From Helianthus annuus (taxonomy: Eukaryota > Streptophyta > Magnoliopsida > Asterales > Asteraceae): a DNA stretch of 64,000 bases. Shown piece after piece: positions 1 through 10,403 of this stretch. The notes under the pieces were generated by a model, which did not search any database, was not told the origin of the DNA, and saw only the letters and a program-made list of their open reading frames with translations. Numbering within the stretch: the stretch's first letter is position 1; each line of letters starts with the position of its first letter. A program made the translations under genes and the position numbers. The stretch is taken from assembly GCF_002127325.2 (NCBI RefSeq), contig NC_035433.2, positions 124,092,088 to 124,156,087 of the forward strand, given 5' to 3'.

Positions 1-607
1 AACAATAGATACCAGAAGGGGTCATAAAGGCTGTATCCTCTTGATCAGATGGTTCCATATGAATTTGTTGGAATCTAGATGAAGCATCCATGAAAGTCAA
101 CAACTCATGACCCGCGGTAGCATCAACCATGGAGTCAATGTGGGGTAATGGGAAAGGATCCTTGGGACATGCCTTGTTTAAATCAGTGAAATCGACACAT
201 ACCCTCCACTTTCCGTTTTTCTTTTGAACAACTACCACATTGGCTAACCACCTTGGATACTTAACCTCTCTAATCATACCTACTCTGAGCAGTTTATTTA
301 CCTCCTCCTGGATGATGGCATTCCTTTCAGGTGCAAACTTTCTCCTCTTTTGATGTATGGGTTTGAATGACCTGTCAATGCCAAGTTTATGAGTAATAAT
401 ATCTTTAGAAATACCTGTCATGTTCTCATGCTTCCAGGAAAAAGTAGCTTTTCTCCTCTTTAGGAAGGATACTAGATCCTGTTAAACATTGTCGAGGATC
501 CCGGATCCTATGAAAACCTTGGATTTAGGATCCTGAGGATCCATCAGGATATCTTTCACATCTTGTTCTCTTGCCTCCAGGACATCTCTTGGAGGATACT
601 TTAATTG
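1..607 (-). pseudogene. T-A pol fragment (reverse transcriptase, N-terminal part)
   Basis: Translation of the minus strand gives the start of a Ty3/gypsy reverse transcriptase closely matching the T1 pol. The conserved stretch VCVDFTDLNKACPKDPFPLP is visible near 150-210, followed by the FMDASSGFQQ block near 70-110. The fragment is cut by the window edge inside RT. An extra in-frame stop near 480-486 replaces a sense codon present in T-B. The fragment begins after an in-frame UAG at 608-610, discussed under the recoding site. It is a relic of a replicase, not a functional gene. Confidence 0.85.
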
Positions 608-613
608 CTATTG
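602..613 (-). promoter_or_regulatory. Putative stop-codon readthrough site between protease and RT (T-A)
   Basis: Read on the minus strand, the junction is CAA TAG CAA TTA, with the TAG at 608-610. This matches the CAR-YYA context that permits readthrough of UAG in tobacco mosaic virus. The same 12 bases occur in T1, while T-B and T3 carry point changes. Downstream pol stays in the same frame without a nearby ATG. The copy is otherwise degenerate, so the site is a relic here. Confidence 0.55.
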
Positions 614-2098
614 CTCCCTAGGTCTTGAGGCTGGCTTCATTGATGAAGTATAACAATTTTTGGCTTCTTGTTGGTCACTTTCTATCTACACCACACCCCA
701 TGGAGTAGGGAGTTTCATACACTGATGATATGTAGATGAGACTGCTTTCATATCATGTATCCATGGCATGCCAAGAATAACATTGTAACAAGATAAGCAA
801 TCCATGACACAAAATTTCTGAAAAGAATTAACTCCCTCTATGTAAATGGGAAGTTTAATGTCCCCCAATGTGTTCTTGGTTTCTCCACTGAATCCCACAA
901 GAACTAATGATCTTGGGATAATTTCTGACTCAGGGATGTTTATCTTTTTTAGGACATCAAGTTGGATGATATTCATTGAGCTTCCTCCATCTATGAGGAT
1001 CCTGCGAACAAAATGGTTAGATATAAACAATGTAATAACAAGACCATCATGATGAGGATCCTAAATGTCCACACGGTCGTCCTCATCAAAGGATATAACT
1101 TTATCCTGCGTAAGGATTGAGGTTCGAATGGGTCTATCCCCATTTTCCATCTTTGTCTCTTTAGCATGCCTCTTGGCTGCTGAAAAAGAGGTGCCACATA
1201 TGTCTGATCCACCGGAAATGAAGTTGATAATTTGTGCATCAGCTGGAGGAGCAGGAGCTCTTTCTGGAATCTTTTCCAGATCCTAGATCCTTGACTTTTT
1301 TCTTCCAAATAGCTCTTTCAAATGTCCTTTGCTTAACAGGAAACCAATCTCTTTCCTGAGTGCTATGCATTCATCAGTGAGATGACCGAAATCTTCATGA
1401 TAGGCACACCATTTGGATTTATCTTTTGTAGCAGCTGGCTTATCACTCTTTCTGGGACATCTTGCTTTTCCACCTAAATTCTGCATGGCAAGGATTAGTT
1501 CATTATTATCAACATCAAAGCAATATTCAGAAATGGCTGGATAATCTTCATCATCCTCTTCCTGCTCCACAGAATGCACGTTTTGATTATCAGACTTGTT
1601 GTATGATTTGGATTTGTTGTTCTTAAAATAGGATCCTTGCTTTTCTAGCTTTGAGGATCCTGACAGCCTCTCCTGGATCATTTTATCATCCTCTAATCGG
1701 ATAAATCTAAGCGCCCTGGTTCTTACTTCATCAAGATTCCTGCAAGGGGTCATGACAAGATCATCATAGAATTGTGAATCCTTAAGTAAACCCATTTTGA
1801 AAGCTTCTACAGCTGTAGCAATATCCAAATTAGGAATCTCTAAGGATTCTCTACTGAATTTAGTTATATAATCTCTAAGTGATTCATTTTGACCTTGTGT
1901 TGCCCTATATAGATCACTAGTTAATCGTTCAAATCTCTTACTGCATGAGAATTGGCTATTAAACAAGTTAACTAGGTTAGCAAATGAAGTAATAGAGTAA
2001 GGGGGAAGACTTAGCAGCCATTTAAGAGCTGATCCTGTCAGTGTGGATCTGAAACCCTTGCATAGACATGCTTCTTTCAACCTTTCAGGAATGGGATT
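608..2098 (-). pseudogene. T-A protease and C-terminal gag, broken by stops
   Basis: The minus strand encodes the C-terminal half of gag and an aspartic protease. The gag part (2080 down to 1283) includes the variant zinc knuckle CAYHEDFGHLTDEC, with spacing C-x2-H-x4-H-x4-C. The protease core ILIDGGSS lies near 980-1000. Compared with the continuous frame in T1 there are in-frame stops near 1283, 1063 and 686, so the frame is closed at least three times. T-B shares these stops, so they predate the duplication of the two copies. The upstream half of gag lies at 8461-9632, on the other side of N-A. Confidence 0.88.
2094..2098. repeat. Target-site duplication of N-A, left copy (GGATT)
   Basis: GGATT precedes the TG of the N-A LTR and recurs at 8461-8465 right after its terminal CA. 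Removing N-A plus one GGATT restores the gag sequence seen in T1 (GGATTGATCTCCAT). Confidence 0.95.
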
Positions 2099-2208
2099 TG
2101 TAACGACTCACCTAAAAATGTCCTAAAACGCTCCGCAATTGGAAACCCGAACCCCTGAAACCCTAACGTACATGAGAAATCAAGAAATCAAGAATTTAGA
2201 GTTTCAGG

Positions 2209-2447
2209 CGGGCCGCGTAAAGGTTAAGCATAACCTTACGCGGGCCGTGTCAACTTAAAATTATTCCGGATAAGTATGAAGGCCACACGCAGGCCGCGTA
2301 GGTGTTCCTCCAAGTTCACGCGGGCCGCGACAGCTCAACGATAAGTGAAAGCCTGGTGCCGCCACGTGTTGATGACTCAACAACCCTTAGCCGCCTTTTT
2401 GGCCCTCGCGGGCCGCGTAAATGTTATGCATGGGTTTACGCGGACCG
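2209..2447 (+). promoter_or_regulatory. Array of CGGNCCG palindromes in N-A U3
   Basis: Motif cores occur at 2209-2215, 2241-2247, 2290-2296 (CAGGCCG here, CGGGCCG in the 3' LTR), 2321-2327, 2409-2415 and 2441-2447. The first two are arms of a larger near-perfect inverted repeat around AAGGTTAAGCATAACCTT. The array ends about 20 bp upstream of the TATA box, the position expected of a proximal enhancer. Confidence 0.6.
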
Positions 2448-2467
2448 TGTAAAACCCATATTTTTGC

Positions 2468-2475
2468 TATAAATA
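2468..2475 (+). promoter_or_regulatory. TATA box of N-A 5' LTR
   Basis: TATAAATA follows a GC-rich motif array and precedes a T/A-rich stretch where transcription would start at about 2500. The 3' LTR copy reads TATAAATC. Confidence 0.65.
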
Positions 2476-3656
2476 GCCTGGAGATCGAGCTTTCATTCTG
2501 TGTCGAAAACAATTCTCAAAAAACGAAAGTATACTGCATAAAATCATAATTTTCATTAGGGAGGCGCTGCTACGATACAGGGTAATAACTCGATCGCTGC
2601 TACGATTCAATATCCGATCGATTTAAACTATCCAATGGATGTTTAAGTGCTGCTCAAATTAGGGTTATACTTTGTCATTCGTTGTGATTCCGACAGGATG
2701 TTTGAGTGTCGCCCGAACTCGGGCTATACTCTGTCATTCGTTGCGAATCCGCCGGATGTTTAAGTATCACACTTTGTCATTCGTTGTGACGTTTTAATCT
2801 CGTGAGTGTATCGTAAAAGTGTATTCAGTTACTTACCTAGTTTTAGGTTATCAGGCTTATCAATAGGCTAAACTTCACCCCATACACTTACAATCAAAGT
2901 AGATGCTAATTCTCAAGAGAAATTGAATCAGGAAGCTTGTTAAATCAATATTGCATGCTTATAATGTGAGTCATTCTCTTTTTACCAAACTTGCTTTCAA
3001 AATTATGTTTGTTTTCAAAGTTATAATTACAGGGATTAAGTCTTTGTAGTCTTTAAATACAGCTGGTATGTGGGGTTTTGTATACATTACTTGTTATCCG
3101 TCACCATTGGACAACGAGTTAGCCAAGGGGTGATATGACCATAGTCACAGACACCATTGGACAACGAGATAGCCAATGGGTGGTCGAGTGACAAATACCG
3201 TGGGTGTATGGTTGACATGTATAAACATTGTAATCGCTCTTAATACTGTAAATTATAACTATGGGTCATTTTGTGCAAACTGAATGAACTCACTCAGTAT
3301 TTCCTACTGACAAAACCTTTTTAAAACACGTTTCTGGTAATTGCAGTAGATCGGAATAAGAGTTGGATACGACACCAAAAAGGCTTACTGAAGTGGCTTG
3401 ATTTATTAATTAAATTAAATTAAGAAAAGTTGTTTTATGTAATCGGGTTTATCCCATATGAGAAGCTACCTTTGTAAAACATGGGTTTATCCCATCTATT
3501 TAATAAATAAACCGGTGTTTCTGAACTCTGATATTTTTCCTAACTCACGGTCCTGATGAAATTTCCGCTGCAATTATTTTAAAATAACCATCGGTACCAC
3601 TTGGCTGTTCGCGGCTCCCGATTCCGTCCAGGGTGGGGTCGGGGGTCGTGACAGAA

Positions 3657-3671
3657 GGTGGTGTCAGAGCC
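3657..3671 (+). promoter_or_regulatory. Primer-binding site of N-A (initiator Met tRNA type)
   Basis: GGTGGTGTCAGAGCC lies three bases after the LTR. It differs by one base from the common plant PBS core TGGTATCAGAGCC, complementary to the 3' end of initiator methionine tRNA. Confidence 0.75.
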
Positions 3672-6600
3672 ACTAATTTAAGCCTATAGGTGTTGTGCTA
3701 ATAATACCTAAGCATATATAAAAGAGTTAGGAAATTGTTATTAACTGGTAGCACATATGATAGCATTTAGACTGGAATTTAAGAAAAGACGCCTTAGTAT
3801 AAGCTAAGCTAAATACTTGTGTAAATAAAGTGTGATAGAATTTTTGGTATGCCATGAGAATGATAACTAAAATGTTGCAAGTATAATTAATAAGCAATAA
3901 CACTTGACCACTGTTATTCTTATTTATTAGTACTACTTTGTTTTAGAACATGATACGTCATGTGAAGACTAATTTGCTTAATCCTTGTTGAAAGTCATAA
4001 TGCACTTTCCAAATTAGGATTTAAGAAAAATACTATTTATGGGAAAAATAAATTTCTTCTCCGGCAAGACTGGGTATGGTGTAGCAGACTCTCCAGTTTG
4101 TCCGGATATAATAAGGTTACCTCTCCGGCGAGAACCAGATAAGACGGGGTATATAATATGTCAAACAAAGTGACAAAATTTCCCTAAATCGTATCATGAT
4201 TTGATATCTGACTTGTTTTTAGAAATATGAATCTGTTAAATACATTAACCTTATGAAGGATATGTATATTACAGCATGTGAAATATATGATTATATAGAT
4301 ATGTATATCTATAAGGAATTCCAAAAGTCAATTAAGAATAAAGCACAAGCATATGTGTCAATAATAAATCTAGATTTCTTTATCAAGAATCTCTTGCATG
4401 TATCTTTAATTCTGATATCAAACATTATTTCGTTTGATCATTTGTCTCGTAACTCATGTGACAAAATAAATGACGGGAACCCTTTAAGTTGGTATGCCAT
4501 CAAAAGTATAAGAATTTCCAATGCGTTACCATAAACTATTAACGCAAGCAAGAAACATGTGAAATTGTGCTAGTGCACAAGAAAACACATGAAACTTAAA
4601 TTATACATCCACAGACGTCGAAGTATATCACACAGGACTTTTGAGGCAAGACCTTTGGAAAATATGATTGGGCACGACAACACCAATACTAATTCCTTCA
4701 GTGGAAGAACTACTAATCAAAAAGCGGCACTTGGCCATGTGATCCTACAAATGACATGAATCTTGCTGAGGTACGTTGGAACAAGATTTCACAACCATCG
4801 GTGCACAGTCTAATCAGAGTCGTAATTATTATCACTGAAAAAAGAGTCTCATACCTTTGCAACTCCCTCTATTTCATTTTATTCGACACTCCATGATAAC
4901 GTCACTTAACAACGGTTATTACCCAAAATTTCTAGATAAAATTCTTAAATTTCTTTTGTTAAAATTCTGACCTTTATGAATAGACTTTTGCATTGCTACT
5001 CCTCCTAATGGTCATCATACCATGAGGATTTCTTTCATAGTAGCAAATATTGATCTATTTCATTTCTTGGTAAATCCACACGTTACACATGCACTGTTTG
5101 TTGTGCATGTGGTTCATTTGAGTTATAAAGACCATAGGAGAGCTTCATTCCAATTTGTTGTTTTATCAAAAGTTCAAATCTCGTTTTTCTATACTTAATC
5201 TTTGCATTGTAAACCGCATTTTTGCAAAACGATAATTCTTTGATATTGAATCGATGAATTTCTTGAAAAACTCGATTTTCTTTTGAATGGTATACATGGT
5301 TTTTGTTGTGACCATGTCAGAACTTTCTTATCAATATATGAACTCGTTGTGTTTAAACCAAGTTCAATTGCTTGAACTTGCTCGCATTATGTATTCCATT
5401 TAAGATCCCATATGATGGATTGAGGCTATCATATTCAAAATAGTACCAACAAGCACTTCATTTGTTTTGAACTATAACAGACTTGTTTGGTCTTCGAATT
5501 CATCAAATTTGTTTCTTTAATCACGATCACCTTGTGGTAACGTTTTCACAAATTTGAAGCTTGCGCTAATCTCGTTGCTCACACCATGCTCGGATTTAAT
5601 TATTTAATTATTTATTGTGTATTGATATTAAATCCGCTTGTTCGATCTATGTATTATCAGTCTTAATGAAAATTGTGTGTTAAGATAATGGTACCCCCGT
5701 TCGTGATAAATATTCCGGTGTACCTCTTAACGGTTCTTTCACCATCGAGTGAATATTTCGTGATATTCATTGCCTTTCCTCTTCGCTCAAAAATACTGTT
5801 TATTCGTTCCATTTTTAGTTGTAGATCCTATGAAAATTATTTGAAACAAATATTCAGATTTACTTTGTGAACCCTCCGCTTAAATTCAAAACACGGTGAT
5901 ACTTGTTTGATCACTTCTATTATTGCCTTGTTTCAATCACTACGACACCTTGTGGTGTCGGTATAGACTTGTAGCTTGAGCTAACCTATATATACCTTTC
6001 GTTTGACTCATTCTTGAAAATGGTCTTAATACAACTATGTGTTAAGACAATGATACACCAAACTCTGTCGTATATCGGTGTATCCTTGTAATTCAATAAA
6101 TGTCAACCCATTGATTTTTCCTAGTTGACAAATCATTTTCGTATTTTCATTTCATTCAAGCTTGTTGATTCTAAGTCTTCCTCAGTTGAAAATCAAAGTA
6201 AATTTTCTATTGACAGTGAATTCTATTGTTTCTAAAAAAATCATTCACAACTTGTAAACATTCAAATTCATTGATCATATATCTCTTTTGGCTTGAACCT
6301 AATCACCTTGGAAACTATATCATTTCATCTCATTCATTTGAACATCTCATCTTTTGAAATATCTAGATTCGCTTCCTTGAAACTCTCAGTTAATTTCGAA
6401 AACGGTGAATTTATTCGGTCACCATAATTATTGAATTCCTTCAATCATTACAACACCTTGCAGTATCCATATAAATTTGTAGCATGTGTTAATAATAAAC
6501 CCTATTCATACGTCATTCGTCTGATTCGTCATTTTAATAGTCTTGATACAGTTATGTACTCAAACCATGATATACTAAGTTCTATTGTCCAGTGTATCCT

Positions 6601-6890
6601 TACCATTTAAGTAACCGATATTGATTTTCGGGTTGATCATTGACAATTCATTTTTCATACTTCCATTCACAAATAGAGATTTATCAATTCAGAATCTCCC
6701 TCAATTGATCAAAGTAAGTTCTTTTCTGACATTGAATCCTATTGTTTCTACAAGTCATTTTATTTCAAATTTCCTGCCTATCAAATATCTTTTGATTCCA
6801 TCCCATGATATATTGTTTTTACTAATTAAAAGAAGTAACGTAACCCCAAGAAGATATCATAGTCCAAATCTCGAGGACGAGATTTAAAAC
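3672..6890 (+). other. N-A internal non-coding region with diverged tandem repeats
   Basis: This 3.2-kb stretch encodes no recognisable protein. Its right part contains three diverged repeats about 400-500 bp apart. Each has a CACCTTG(T/C) block followed by a TTGAAGC/TTGTAGC block (near 5529, 5948 and 6450). Each also has a block in which a stretch like GTCTTAATACAA...TGTGTTAAGACA precedes GTGTATCCTT or GTGTACCTCTT (near 5660, 6023 and 6538). A local duplication of a CTCCGGC(A/G)AGA motif lies near 4060-4130. Pol was presumably lost or replaced in the ancestor, leaving only the replication signals at the ends. Confidence 0.7.
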
Positions 6891-6903
6891 AAGGTGGGGA
6901 GGA
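6891..6903 (+). promoter_or_regulatory. Polypurine tract of N-A
   Basis: AAGGTGGGGAGGA directly precedes the TG of the 3' LTR. The preceding 20 bases (TCGAGGACGAGATTTAAAAC) match the equivalent end of D's pol region almost base for base, which links the two families. Confidence 0.85.
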
Positions 6904-8460
6904 TGTAACGACTCACCTAAAAATGTCCTAAAATGCTCCGCAAGTGGAAACCCGAACCCCTGAAACCCTAACGTACATGAGAAATCAAGAAATCAAGAAT
7001 TTAGAGTTTCAGGCGGGCCGCGTAAAGGTTAAGCATAACCTTACGCGGGCCGTGTCAACTTAAAATTATTCCGGATAAGTATGAAGGCCGCACGCGGGCC
7101 GCGTAGGTGTTCCTCCAAGTTCACGCCGGCCGCGACAGCTCAACGATAAGTGAAAGCCTGGTGCCGCCACGTGTTGATGACTCAACAACCCTTAGCCGCC
7201 TTTTTGGCCCTCGCGGGCCGCGTAAATGTTATGCATGGGTTTACGCGGACCGTGTAAAACCCATATTTTTGCTATAAATCGCCTGGAGATCGAGCTTTCA
7301 TTCTGTGTCGAAAACAATTCTCAAAAAACGAAAGTATACTGCATAAAATCATAATTTTCATTAGGGAGGCGCTGCTACGATATAGGGTAATAACTCGATC
7401 GCTGCTACGATTCAATATCCGATCGATTTAAACTATCCAATGGATGTTTAAGTGCTGCTCAAATTAGGGTTATACTTTGTCATTCGTCGTGATTCCGACA
7501 GGATGTTTGAGTGTCGCCTGAACTCGGGCTGTACTCTGTCATTCGTTGCGAATCCGCTGGATGTTTAAGTATCGCACTTTGTCATTCATTGTAAGGTTTT
7601 AATCTCGTGAGCTTATCGTAAAAGTTGTATTCAGTTACTTACCTAGTTTTAGGTTATCAGGCTTATCAATAGGCTAAACTTCACCCCATACACTTACAAT
7701 CAAAGTAGATGCTAATTCGCAGAAGAAATTGAATCAGGAAGCTTGTTAAATCAATACTGCATGCTTATAATGTTAGTCATTCTCTTTTTACCAAACTTGC
7801 TTTCAAAATTATGTTTGTTTTCAAAGTTATAGTTACAGGGATTAAGTCTTTGTAGTCTTCAAATACAGCCGGCATGTGGGGTTTTGTATACATTACTTGT
7901 TATCCGTCACCATTGGACAACGAGTTAGCCAAGGGGTGATATGACCATAGTCACAGACACCATTGGACAACGAGATAGCCAATGGGTGGTCGAGTGACAA
8001 ATACCGTGGGTATATGGTTGACATGTATAAACATTGTAATCGCTCTTAATACTGTAAATTATAACTATGGGTCATTTTGTGCAAACTGAATGAACTCACT
8101 CAGTATTTCCTGCTAACAAAACCTTTTTAAAACACGTTTTAGGTAATTGTAGTAGATCGGAATAAGAGTTGGATACGGAACCAAAAAGGCTTACTGAAGT
8201 GGTTTGATTTATTAATTAAATTAAATTAAGAAAAGTTGTTTTATGTAATCGGGTTTATCCCATATGAAAAGCTACCTTTGTAAAACATGGGTTTATCCCA
8301 TCTATTTAATAAATAAAATCCGGTGTTTCTGAACTCTGATATTTTTCCTAACTCACGGTCCTGATGAAATTTCCGCTGCAATATTTTTAAAATAACCACC
8401 GGTACCACTTGGCTGTTCGCGGCTGTCAATTCCTTCCAGGGTGGGGTCGGGGTTGTGACA
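6904..8460 (+). repeat. N-A 3' LTR
   Basis: A 1557-bp LTR, about 97 percent identical to the 5' LTR by eye, ending GTTGTGACA. It is followed by the right GGATT duplication at 8461-8465. Confidence 0.93.
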
Positions 8461-9632
8461 GGATTGATCTCCATTCTCTCCCTGTATTGAGCTACATGCT
8501 CTTCTGGATCAGTTGAGCCATCATACAACTTCATGTTTGGTGTTTGAAACCTCTTTGGTATCTCTGCATCACAAATAGGTGGTGCAAAACGAGATATCCT
8601 GTGACTCCCATCCGGAATCTCAGGAATGGGCTTAACCACTCTTGGGACGCTGGATATCATATCCTTGAGTTTTTGCAATTCCCTAGCCATAGCTTGGTTG
8701 ATTCCTGTATCCTGCACAAAGCCATGGTTAGCATTATAAGAAGTATTCAAAGTGTTACCTCCTGATGTATTCAAGGTTGGGATTCCTGATGTGAATCCAT
8801 ATTGGTGTGATTCTGGCATGATTAAGGGACCAGATGAAGCAATAGTTTGCATAGGTATGAAGTCTCCCAAGTGAATCTCTGAACTTCTGGGTTGTACACT
8901 CCTTAAGGATCCTTGATCCTGAAAGATGTTGGATCCTTGATACACCGAAGCTGGCGGTCTTGGAGGATAATCCATGGATCCGTGAGCCTGAGATGAGGAT
9001 CCTTGAACTTGAGATGAGGATCCTTGAACTTGAGATGAGGATCCTTGAACCTGAGATGAGGATCCTGGATACTGAGAGTAGGATCCTTGAACTTTCTGCG
9101 TCCCCATGTATCCTCCTGAACTAGAGAAGGATCCTTGATGCTGGAAGGAGGATCCTTGAGGCTGAAGAGAGGATCCTAAAGGCTAGAAGTAGGATCCTTG
9201 AGCATGTGTCATTGCCGATGATCCATAACACATACTCGATGATCCACCCTGGTATTGGAGACCTGATGCTGTGGAATGCTGGGTAGTTGTGATTGGAGTA
9301 TCAAAATTCAGTGATCTCGGCACCAATGGAGAGTGATCCTCCGCTGATCCTTTCAATTTATTGATCTCATCAATTTCTCGAAGGATCCTGTCATTAGTTC
9401 TGTCTTGCTACTTCATGTAATCCTTCATCTGCAAAATCAAAGAATAAAGATCATTGTTAGTAGGCTTAGAAGAAAAAGCAGTAGTTGCTTTTGAGAAAAC
9501 CGGGGTTGGCTTCTTCGCAGCATTCTCAGCATTCTTCTGGGATCCAGAAGGGACAGGAGGCAAAGGTGGAATGCCCTGTGAAGAGGTGATCACTGGCATG
9601 GAACTTGAAGTGTTCTTCACGTAAGAAGCCAT
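8461..9632 (-). pseudogene. T-A N-terminal gag, with internal stops
   Basis: The minus strand starts at an ATG (9630-9632) giving MASYVKNTSSS, the same N-terminus as the T1 gag (MASSLKNTST). It continues through a low-complexity Gly/Ser/Gln region into the conserved capsid stretch near 8461-8640. Stops near 9408 and 9185 close the frame. At 8461 the gag is cut by N-A and resumes at 2098. The Gly-Ser-Gln region is built from 21-bp repeats. This was the structural protein of the T particle; here it is a relic. Confidence 0.85.
8985..9215 (-). repeat. 21-bp minisatellite inside T-A gag
   Basis: Tandem and imperfect copies of a unit reading GAGGATCCTTGAACTTGAGAT on the plus strand encode heptapeptides of the form GSSSQVQ on the minus strand. 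The four central copies (8997-9060) are nearly identical and the outer ones are diverged. The T1 gag has a homologous but shuffled repeat tract at about 26480-26700. Confidence 0.85.
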
Positions 9633-9698
9633 GTAGTTGAAAGTAATGAATAAAAATGGATGAAATGAACAAAATTCTTCAAGAATGAAGCACCGATT

Positions 9699-9716
9699 GC
9701 CCCACGGTGGGCGCCA
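9699..9716 (-). promoter_or_regulatory. Primer-binding site of T-A
   Basis: On the minus strand TGGCGCCCACCGTGGGGC follows the LTR terminal CA after a three-base spacer. The same sequence is at 27194-27211 in T1. It has the TGGCGCC start typical of tRNA-primed plant gypsy elements; I do not assign the tRNA. Confidence 0.8.
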
Positions 9717-9719
9717 AAC

Positions 9720-10403
9720 TGTTTTGGTCAAAAATCACACAAGGATAATGCAACCAAATCTGATTTTGTGAGGTATGATGCTTGGTTAAATGGTCAAATG
9801 TATGAGCAACAAATATATGAAATGAGTGATGAACACAAGGATTTATACGAGGAAAAACCCTTGATCAATGAATGATCTCCGGCATAAAAAACCTCGGATA
9901 GTGAAAACTATCACTATCAAGTATATTGAATAAATAAGTTTACAACTTCGGAAGTATCGAGCTTGATACAATGAATTCTAGTGTGTGTGTATTCGAGAGA
10001 TGATAACAGTAATGATGTGTGTTCACCGGAGTGAAAAAAGTGGTTTCTAAAAATAAGCTCAATACCCCTCTTATCCTGGCTAAAAAAATCCTAACTTACT
10101 ATCCGAAAAATCAGCCATTCACCCACGATCACCACCAACGGTCATCAGCCTGTGCACATGTTGAAAATAAAGAGCATATTCCCCTAGAATCTCGGATGGA
10201 ATAAGTCCTCTTTGAAACATACCTGCAAAACAAGGCAAAAGGTGATGGAAACAATTGTTAGTTTAGAATAATAATGAGGATCCTGGATCCTTATTCTCGC
10301 AGAGTCTCCTGAGGATCCTTAATTCAAACTGAACTGAGGATCCGTGATCCAGGCTTCACTTGAGGATCCGTGATCCATAGGCTATGAAATTCTATCCCTA
10401 ACA
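9720..10403 (-). repeat. T-A 5' LTR (684 bp)
   Basis: The LTR starts TGTTTTGGTC and ends CCCTAACA on the plus strand, so the element-sense LTR begins TGTTAGGG. It shares the blocks AAAAATCACACAAGGATAAT and GATTTATACGAGGAAAAA with T1 but is clearly diverged in its right half, which is dense in GGATCC and GGATCA. Confidence 0.88.

Larger units (their letters stand above)
2099..3653 (+). repeat. N-A 5' LTR
   Basis: A 1555-bp LTR bounded by TG and CA. Its U3 has six copies of a CGGNCCG-like palindrome at 2209-2447 (one degraded in this copy), a G-box core CACGTG near 2362 followed by TGACTCA, and a TATA box at 2468-2475. Further downstream, two hairpin-forming copies of a CACCATTGG...CCAA-GGGTG block lie at 3112-3132 and 3152-3182. 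Confidence 0.93.
2099..8460 (+). mobile_element. N-A: non-autonomous LTR retrotransposon inserted in T-A gag
   Basis: This is a complete element of 6362 bp with LTRs at 2099-3653 and 6904-8460 that begin TGTAACGAC and end GTGACA. It has a 5-bp target duplication GGATT, a PBS at 3657-3671 and a polypurine tract at 6891-6903. The internal 3.25 kb has no recognisable gag, protease, RT, RNase H or integrase; the longest open frames are under 100 codons and look accidental. Its PBS and polypurine tract resemble those of D, so mobilisation by D-like proteins is a reasonable inference. By eye the two LTRs differ at about 3 percent of sites, more than those of P or T1. Confidence 0.93.
1..10403 (-). 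mobile_element. T-A: decayed Tat-lineage Ty3/gypsy retrotransposon, left end outside window
   Basis: This is a minus-strand LTR retrotransposon copy with pol at 1-607, protease and C-terminal gag at 608-2098, N-terminal gag at 8461-9632, a primer-binding site at 9699-9716 and its 5' LTR at 9720-10403. N-A interrupts gag at 2099-8460. The order gag-protease-RT and the close match to T1 place it in the Tat lineage. It carries several in-frame stops and is not coding-competent. It sits inside the integrase region of D. The five bases after its LTR (10404-10408, CTAAC) are the expected target duplication, but the partner lies left of the window. Confidence 0.88.

Noticed and set aside
4253..4534. 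93-codon open frame in N-A (and the copy at 49864-50145)
   Set aside because: Low-complexity, AT-rich, no recognised motif; identical in N-B only because the whole region is duplicated, which is not evidence of coding.
8985..9215. GGATCC array considered as cloning or restriction-site artefact
   Set aside because: The units encode in-frame heptads in gag and the same word is spread across all T copies, so it is biological.
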